DNA of 11,975 nt from Phellopilus nigrolimitatus (Eukaryota; Basidiomycota; Agaricomycetes; Hymenochaetales; Hymenochaetaceae): contig JAJOHG010000603.1 in the NCBI GenBank assembly GCA_021029095.1, positions 1-11,975 of the forward strand. Reading direction: 5' to 3'. A program made the translations under genes and the position numbers. Below the pieces are notes generated by a model that ran no database searches, was not told the origin of the DNA, and was given only the letters and a program-made list of their open reading frames with translations. Shown piece by piece: positions 8,071 to 11,975 of this stretch; the first letter of the stretch is position 1, and each line of letters begins with the position of its first letter.

Positions 8071-9489
8071 ATGCCGCAAGACTCGCGAGACACCCGGTAC
8101 TCGCACACGACAACGATGAACTCGGCGGACACGGACTCGCTCTTCCACTTCCCGCGCATGGACTCGCACCACTCGCTCATGCAGTACGCCGGTGCGGGTC
8201 CAGGAGGAGGGCACGCATCATCGCAGGGCCTCGTCCGGCACCGCAACAACCTCTCGACGCTGTCGTTCTCCTCCCGCATCTCCCTCCCGAACCGCGTGAC
8301 GACGCTCGAGGTGTTCGATCTCGTGTATGGCGACGCGCCCGGTGCGGCGCCGGTGGAGACGGTAGAGCGGCTGTACGAGGCCAACGCCGGTGCGTGTCAC
8401 GGTGCTGTTCGCACCGGAAGAAGCTGATGGTCGACTCGGACACCGGACGTTCGACGAACATATTGATGCAGTGTGCGTTGCAGTCCCGCTCTTGTAGTAC
8501 TTCACCATGTGCTGATTGGACAGCGTCTGTTGCCCGGGTACAGGTATGAGAATCCATTAATCACTGCATCGTCCCGGCAGATTATCGGAGACATCAACTC
8601 GCTGTCGCGGCAACTGCGTGAACTAGATGTGCCTCGCCCGCTAGCAATGTTCAACACACTCTTCCGCCCGCACTCGAGCGGGGAGACAAGAGAGCCGTGG
8701 TTCCAGGCTCTGCGAATATGGAGCGATATCGAGGATATCTGCGACAGTGAGAGTTTTGGTGAGTAGAAGCACCTACCTTCTAGCAGTGCCTCTGGCAAAG
8801 AAGGGAAGACTTGTCGGAATTTTTGTACTTGAACGCCTTGAAGTTTTCGCCTCTTCTCTTCGTTGACTGCTTCGGTCTCGACTCATTCTTGACACGTAGA
8901 TGGACAGCATCTGAGCATCGTCGAGCACACATTGAACATTCTTCTACTGCCTGGATTGCACTCTGATGAGCAAGAGACGGAGCAGCTCTATCCGGACGCA
9001 GATTCTTTTTCAGTAGCTTCTATTCCAGTTGCAAGACCGCATCCCCAGCCGTCGCTAAGTCTGCCGGGCCTGCGGGGATTATCGCTACCGAGCCCGTTGC
9101 ACCTGAAGCTACGCGTGCTGACACGCCTCTCGTTCAACGAGCAGGGCCGCATCACTCGTCACCGCGACGTGTGGGACGTGCGGGATGTGCTCGGGCTGGT
9201 TCCGGGCATGCAGGTCGCGCAGTGGATCGGCACGCGGGCGACGGCGCACGGCTTATCGTGGGCAGTGCATTTAGCCGCACGGATGTTCGGGCGGAAGAGC
9301 GGGAGCGAGGCAGACGATAACGATGTCGAGCGCGGACAGCCGGGGATCAGGCCCAAGATACCTGCGAGTGGCTTCGAATCGACGGTCGTGTCGGCGTCGT
9401 CTTCGAGAGGGGACGTGCGTGCAGGAACAGAGCACGGATTCAATGCGCTGGGGCTGCATCTGGAGGAAGGCAGTATAGATTACAGCTAG
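8071..9489 (+). CDS. NTF2/SnoaL-like conserved fungal hypothetical protein, three exons
   Basis: I know this pattern only as a conserved basidiomycete hypothetical; no biochemical role is established to my knowledge. Proposed exons: 8071-8393, 8544-8758, 8900-9489 (TAG), giving about 375 residues. The N-terminal 70 residues are low-complexity and poorly constrained. From about residue 75 it resembles an NTF2-like (cone-shaped) domain: TTLEVFDLVYGDAP, VERLYEAN, then YENPLITASSRQIIGDI, a WF/IW helix, VEHTLNILLLPGLHSD, and late strands LKLRVLTRLSFNEQGRI and RHRDVWDVRDVLGLVPGM. A Ser/Gly/Asp-rich tail follows. The start at 8071 is the first in-frame ATG with an open frame; 8116 and 8152 are alternatives. 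The second intron (141 nt) is GT-AG and unambiguous. The first (150 nt) is uncertain: only a weak GTGTCA donor at 8394 joins in frame to the acceptor at 8543. Confidence 0.7.
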
Positions 9490-10058
9490 AGCAGGTTCGG
9501 GCAGCGCGGGAGTGGGGCAGCAGTCCTATCCGCTGCGCAGCTGGGCCCGATGTGAATCGCGACGACGGGACGCAGCGGGAGCTGCGGGCCGCGTGGGTGG
9601 GGAAGCGAGGGACGGCATTTGGCGGCTGCCAAGGACGGAAGGAGCACGCGGCGGTAACCTTGTAACTTTATGCCGAATTGTTTATTTATCCGTCCGATCT
9701 TCGCCCTCTGAAAGCAGCAAGTACCTGCGATATCGATTGTTTCATCCATATGCGTGCACAATGGCTTCAAGTTCTATCGATGGCGCACGGCGGGCGGGGA
9801 GGGGCGAGAGGCGCACGCTGCCGGCCCATCGCGCGGTGAGCAACGCGCGCGTGGAGACTTGGGGAGCTTCGCTAGCGGGAAACCGTACTGCGAAGAGAAG
9901 CCTCAGTTGAGGCCCAGCTGCACTACAAATTGCTTAGAAGGCCCCGTAGCGCCAAAATGCGTGTATATGAACTGCGAAGCCCCGGTGGCCCCTTTACCGA
10001 CGGGCCCCAGAACGTCCCGTCCGCTCCTTTAGCGCGCGCGCTCTCGTAAATGCCTGCA

Positions 10059-10071
10059 TTTTTTTTTTTTT
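10059..10071 (+). repeat. 13-nt T homopolymer
   Basis: An uninterrupted run of thirteen T follows TGCCTGCA. It is a homopolymer microsatellite, or could be the trace of an A-tailed insertion on the minus strand, though no target-site duplication was found. Confidence 0.8.
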
Positions 10072-10102
10072 CCGACCCCCGATTTCTCATTTATACATAT
10101 CC

Positions 10103-10132
10103 CTTGTCTTGTCTTGCCTTGCCTTGCCTTGC
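10103..10132 (+). repeat. Pentamer microsatellite CTTGT/CTTGC, six units
   Basis: Two copies of CTTGT are followed by four copies of CTTGC with no interruption, in a C+T-rich setting. It lies in intergenic DNA. Confidence 0.9.
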
Positions 10133-10378
10133 TCTTTTGAATTGATTATTGGCGGGCGGGTCGAGTGACTCGCAAGCTCGCGCGCAAGCGGACGCGCTAA
10201 TTCCAAATCCTAAACCCTATTATTTCGTGGGCCGGGCTAATGCCCCCCACACACGCACGCAGCCAGCCAGTCACGCACCGCCATGCGCGCCGGGGCGAGC
10301 GAGCCTGCGCACGCGCCCGCGCTGTCTTTGTCTGCCTGCGCGCAGCGTGCTGCGGCGCATGGACGATGACGTGCACCT

Positions 10379-10418
10379 GTCCGTCCGTCAGTCCGTCCGT
10401 CAGTCCGTCAGTCCGTCC
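10379..10418 (+). repeat. Tetramer tandem repeat GTCC/GTCA, ten units
   Basis: Ten consecutive tetramers are either GTCC or GTCA, in the order CC, CC, CA, CC, CC, CA, CC, CA, CC, CC (last two bases). The arrangement hints at duplication of a 12-bp higher-order unit followed by loss of a tetramer. It is intergenic. Confidence 0.9.
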
Positions 10419-10916
10419 GCCGCCGTCGGGGCTGTCATGTGCGGTGGCCGGCGCCAAGCGCGACGTCCGCGGACTGAAGTCGCAAACGGGACGAGAAGAG
10501 GGTGCTCGCCGGCGCAAGGCCACGGCGTCTGACGCGCGGGCGTGCCTTGTGCCTCGCGCCCGGTGGCTTCGCGCAATTTACGCAAGAACAGACAAGGACA
10601 GGCAAGAACCTAAAAAACTGCGTCCAAGACGGGTTTGGGTCAAGCCCCGGCTTCGCGAAGAACACCCCACCTTCGATAACTGTAAGTGTTTCACCTTGCA
10701 CCGGCCCCCGGCCTGACACGTGCCAACCCTCTGCCTCCCCCCTTCCCGCGCACAATCGCACGCCCGACAGATAACAACAACAACACGCCTATTTCCATTT
10801 CCATCCAGTACTATTTTTTTTATTCCTGGTTTCCTTCCACTGCCGTCCTCTACAGGCCGCCAGTGCGCAATAGCTACATACTAGTACACCGCTCCTCTTG
10901 TATCATATATAGCAAT

Positions 10917-11145
10917 AGTGAAGTGAGAAAACGGAACGGAAGAATCAGGAAAAAAGAAGGAAAAAAAAAGTCCCTTGCAATACGACAAATAATTATCAAA
11001 CAAGAAGAGAGGGGGGAAAAAGAAATAAGTAAGTCAAAAAAAGGAAATCAGGCAGGATATAGAGAGGGGAAGACGGTAAAGGAAAGTCAGGACAGCAAAG
11101 GACAAATAATGCAGGGCCAAGAATGCAAAAAAATAATACTTACTT
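10917..11145 (+). other. Extended purine-rich tract
   Basis: For about 230 bases the plus strand is dominated by A and G, with repeated GGAAA, AAGAA and GAGGGG-like blocks and several A runs. Pyrimidines are scattered, so it is not a pure polypurine run. If it is part of the 3' untranslated region of the minus-strand gene at the right, that mRNA would carry a long CU-rich segment. A frame runs through it but reads as low-complexity K/E/R/G sequence. Confidence 0.6.
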
Positions 11146-11467
11146 GCAGTGGGAGTTGCGCGTCACGAGTGATGATACAAGCAATGGACTGGGGGGGCGG
11201 TCAGCGACCCGCGTCCCCATCCAGTGGGTTCACGAGAACCAAGGCCCACGTAGCCACAATGTAGAAAGGAAAACGAATCAATACAGAGAGTGCGCTTTTT
11301 GATGCGGACGTGAGACTGGAGGTGGGTGGATAACTTGACGCGATTCAATAAGTTAAGGTGGGCCACGCATGGCTGCATGCAAATTATCGGTTGTCGAGTC
11401 GCACAAAGCGTAGTGAGGAAAACCAAGGAGTGGACGGCACACGAGCCTACGATTTATCGTCGTAGAT

Positions 11468-11924
11468 TTACGTTGCCAATGGCTTGCGCGACGAGCTGCG
11501 GCTACGCGCAGACTTTGAGTCGAGGTCTCCCAGAGGAACGGGTTGCCAGCCGGTCACTTCAGGCAAGCCGAGCGCACTCCCACCATTCATCAGGGGCGAC
11601 GCATTGTGGGAAGAGTCAACGGGCATGGACCCGCGGCGCATGTTCATGTAGTCCGACCCGCTGACCGACGAGGCAGGGGAAATTGGGCGACCATTCGAGT
11701 TAAAATACGGCACTGTCGCAGCTTTTCGCGGGGAATGAGAGATAGACTGGACGGAAGCGATGTCATTGAAAGGCGCGTTGGGGAGTCGGATGCCACCAAC
11801 CTCCGACCATTCATCTGAGGCGACGATGATGGTGAAATGCGAGGGATCGAGAATGAAGAAATAAGAGGCGAGTTGTTGTAAGATTCCATGCCCGACGTAG
11901 ATCCTACCGACGAATAAATAGAAA
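11468..11924 (-). CDS. Last exon (partial) of an unrecognised gene: hydrophobic segment plus Ser-rich tail
   Basis: This is the C-terminal part (about 151 residues) of a gene whose upstream exons lie beyond the right edge. The frame is open from the window side until an in-frame TAA, just upstream of a CTAAAG acceptor at 11925, which sets the exon start at 11924; a second acceptor near 11907 is possible. The frame ends at 11468. The first part is hydrophobic and strongly patterned: FYLFVGRIYVGHGILQQLAS, then YFFILDPSHFTIIVASDEW. It reads like the end of a membrane or folded domain. The rest is Ser/Asn/Pro/Gly-rich and disordered in appearance, ending SARSRSSSRKPLAT, with basic-Ser motifs (RRGS, RSRSSS) that could be kinase sites. 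I do not recognise the family with confidence; a C-terminal tail of a polytopic membrane protein is one guess. Confidence 0.6.
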
Positions 11925-11975
11925 CTTTAGACAAACATTAGATCTCCTAGCCTTTAAGTGATAAAAGAAAACATA
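11925..11975 (-). other. Probable intron end of the partial right-edge gene
   Basis: On the minus strand these bases contain in-frame stops, a CTAAT branch-like element and a CTAAAG acceptor directly before the open frame. This fits the 3' part of a short intron. Confidence 0.45.

Larger units (their letters stand above)
9490..11467. other. Long convergent intergenic region rich in simple repeats
   Basis: Between the stop of the NTF2-like gene and the stop of the minus-strand gene at the right edge, about 2 kb carries no protein I recognise. The left half is GC-rich, with CG-rich patches whose long frames look like composition artefacts. It then holds a T tract, short tandem repeats and, from about 10917, a long purine-rich plus strand. 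Both 3' untranslated regions must fall here. An unannotated non-coding transcript is possible but not shown. Confidence 0.5.

Noticed and set aside
8013..8557. Long frames on both strands over the first exon of the NTF2-like gene
   Set aside because: They are shadows of a GC-rich coding exon; only the frame from 8071 links to the conserved downstream exons.
10202..10220. TAAACCCTA resembling telomeric repeats
   Set aside because: Only a single unit is present, so it is not an interstitial telomere array.
10149..10774. Several long overlapping frames on both strands
   Set aside because: They are open because the DNA is GC-rich and repetitive; the products are Arg/Ala/Pro-rich low-complexity sequence crossing a microsatellite.
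10686..11264. 192-codon plus-strand frame
   Set aside because: Its middle is the purine-rich tract translated as Lys/Glu/Arg-rich sequence; it has no domain and no plausible promoter.

Overview
The window reads as nuclear DNA of a filamentous basidiomycete, probably Agaricomycotina. This is inferred from several spliced genes with short introns (about 50-80 nt), GT-AG or GC-AG borders and CTAAY/CTGAY-like branch points, and from protein sequences close to basidiomycete versions of conserved eukaryotic families. There are no bacterial-type operons, tRNAs, rRNAs, CRISPR arrays or intact transposons that I can see.

Layout, left to right. Positions 1-1434: no gene recognised. Positions 1435-2689 (minus): a five-exon gene for the RES-complex splicing factor Ist3/Snu17/RBMX2, with one RRM and an RS-rich tail. 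Positions 2816-4858 (plus): a six-exon gene for translation initiation factor eIF3 subunit d, with an RGG-rich insertion. These two genes are divergent and share a 126 bp promoter. Positions 4983-6404 (minus): a seven-exon gene for a rhomboid-like ER membrane protein of the UBAC2/Dsc2 family with a C-terminal CUE/UBA-type domain. It converges on eIF3d with 124 bp between the stop codons. Positions 6405-8070: mostly non-coding. The stretch includes the Dsc2-like promoter, with a perfect ATCACGTGAT E-box, and one weak small spliced ORF candidate. Positions 8071-9489 (plus): a three-exon gene for an NTF2/SnoaL-like protein known to me only as a conserved fungal hypothetical. Positions 9490-11467: a convergent intergenic region rich in simple repeats, with a long purine-rich strand. 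Positions 11468-11924 (minus): the last coding exon of a gene that enters from the right edge, with hydrophobic segments followed by a Ser-rich tail.

The recognised genes are core housekeeping functions (pre-mRNA splicing, translation initiation, ER/Golgi ubiquitin-ligase complex) and are not an obvious pathway cluster. I did not find a convincing undescribed multi-gene system. The most useful observations are two introns that can only be spliced in frame from GC donors, one of them in a splicing-factor gene with a competing GT donor that would create an immediate stop; an SREBP-type E-box in the promoter of a putative SREBP-processing complex subunit; a perfect hairpin just upstream of the NTF2-like start codon; and an uncertain first intron in that gene. 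All exon structures come from reading frames and family similarity only, without transcript evidence.
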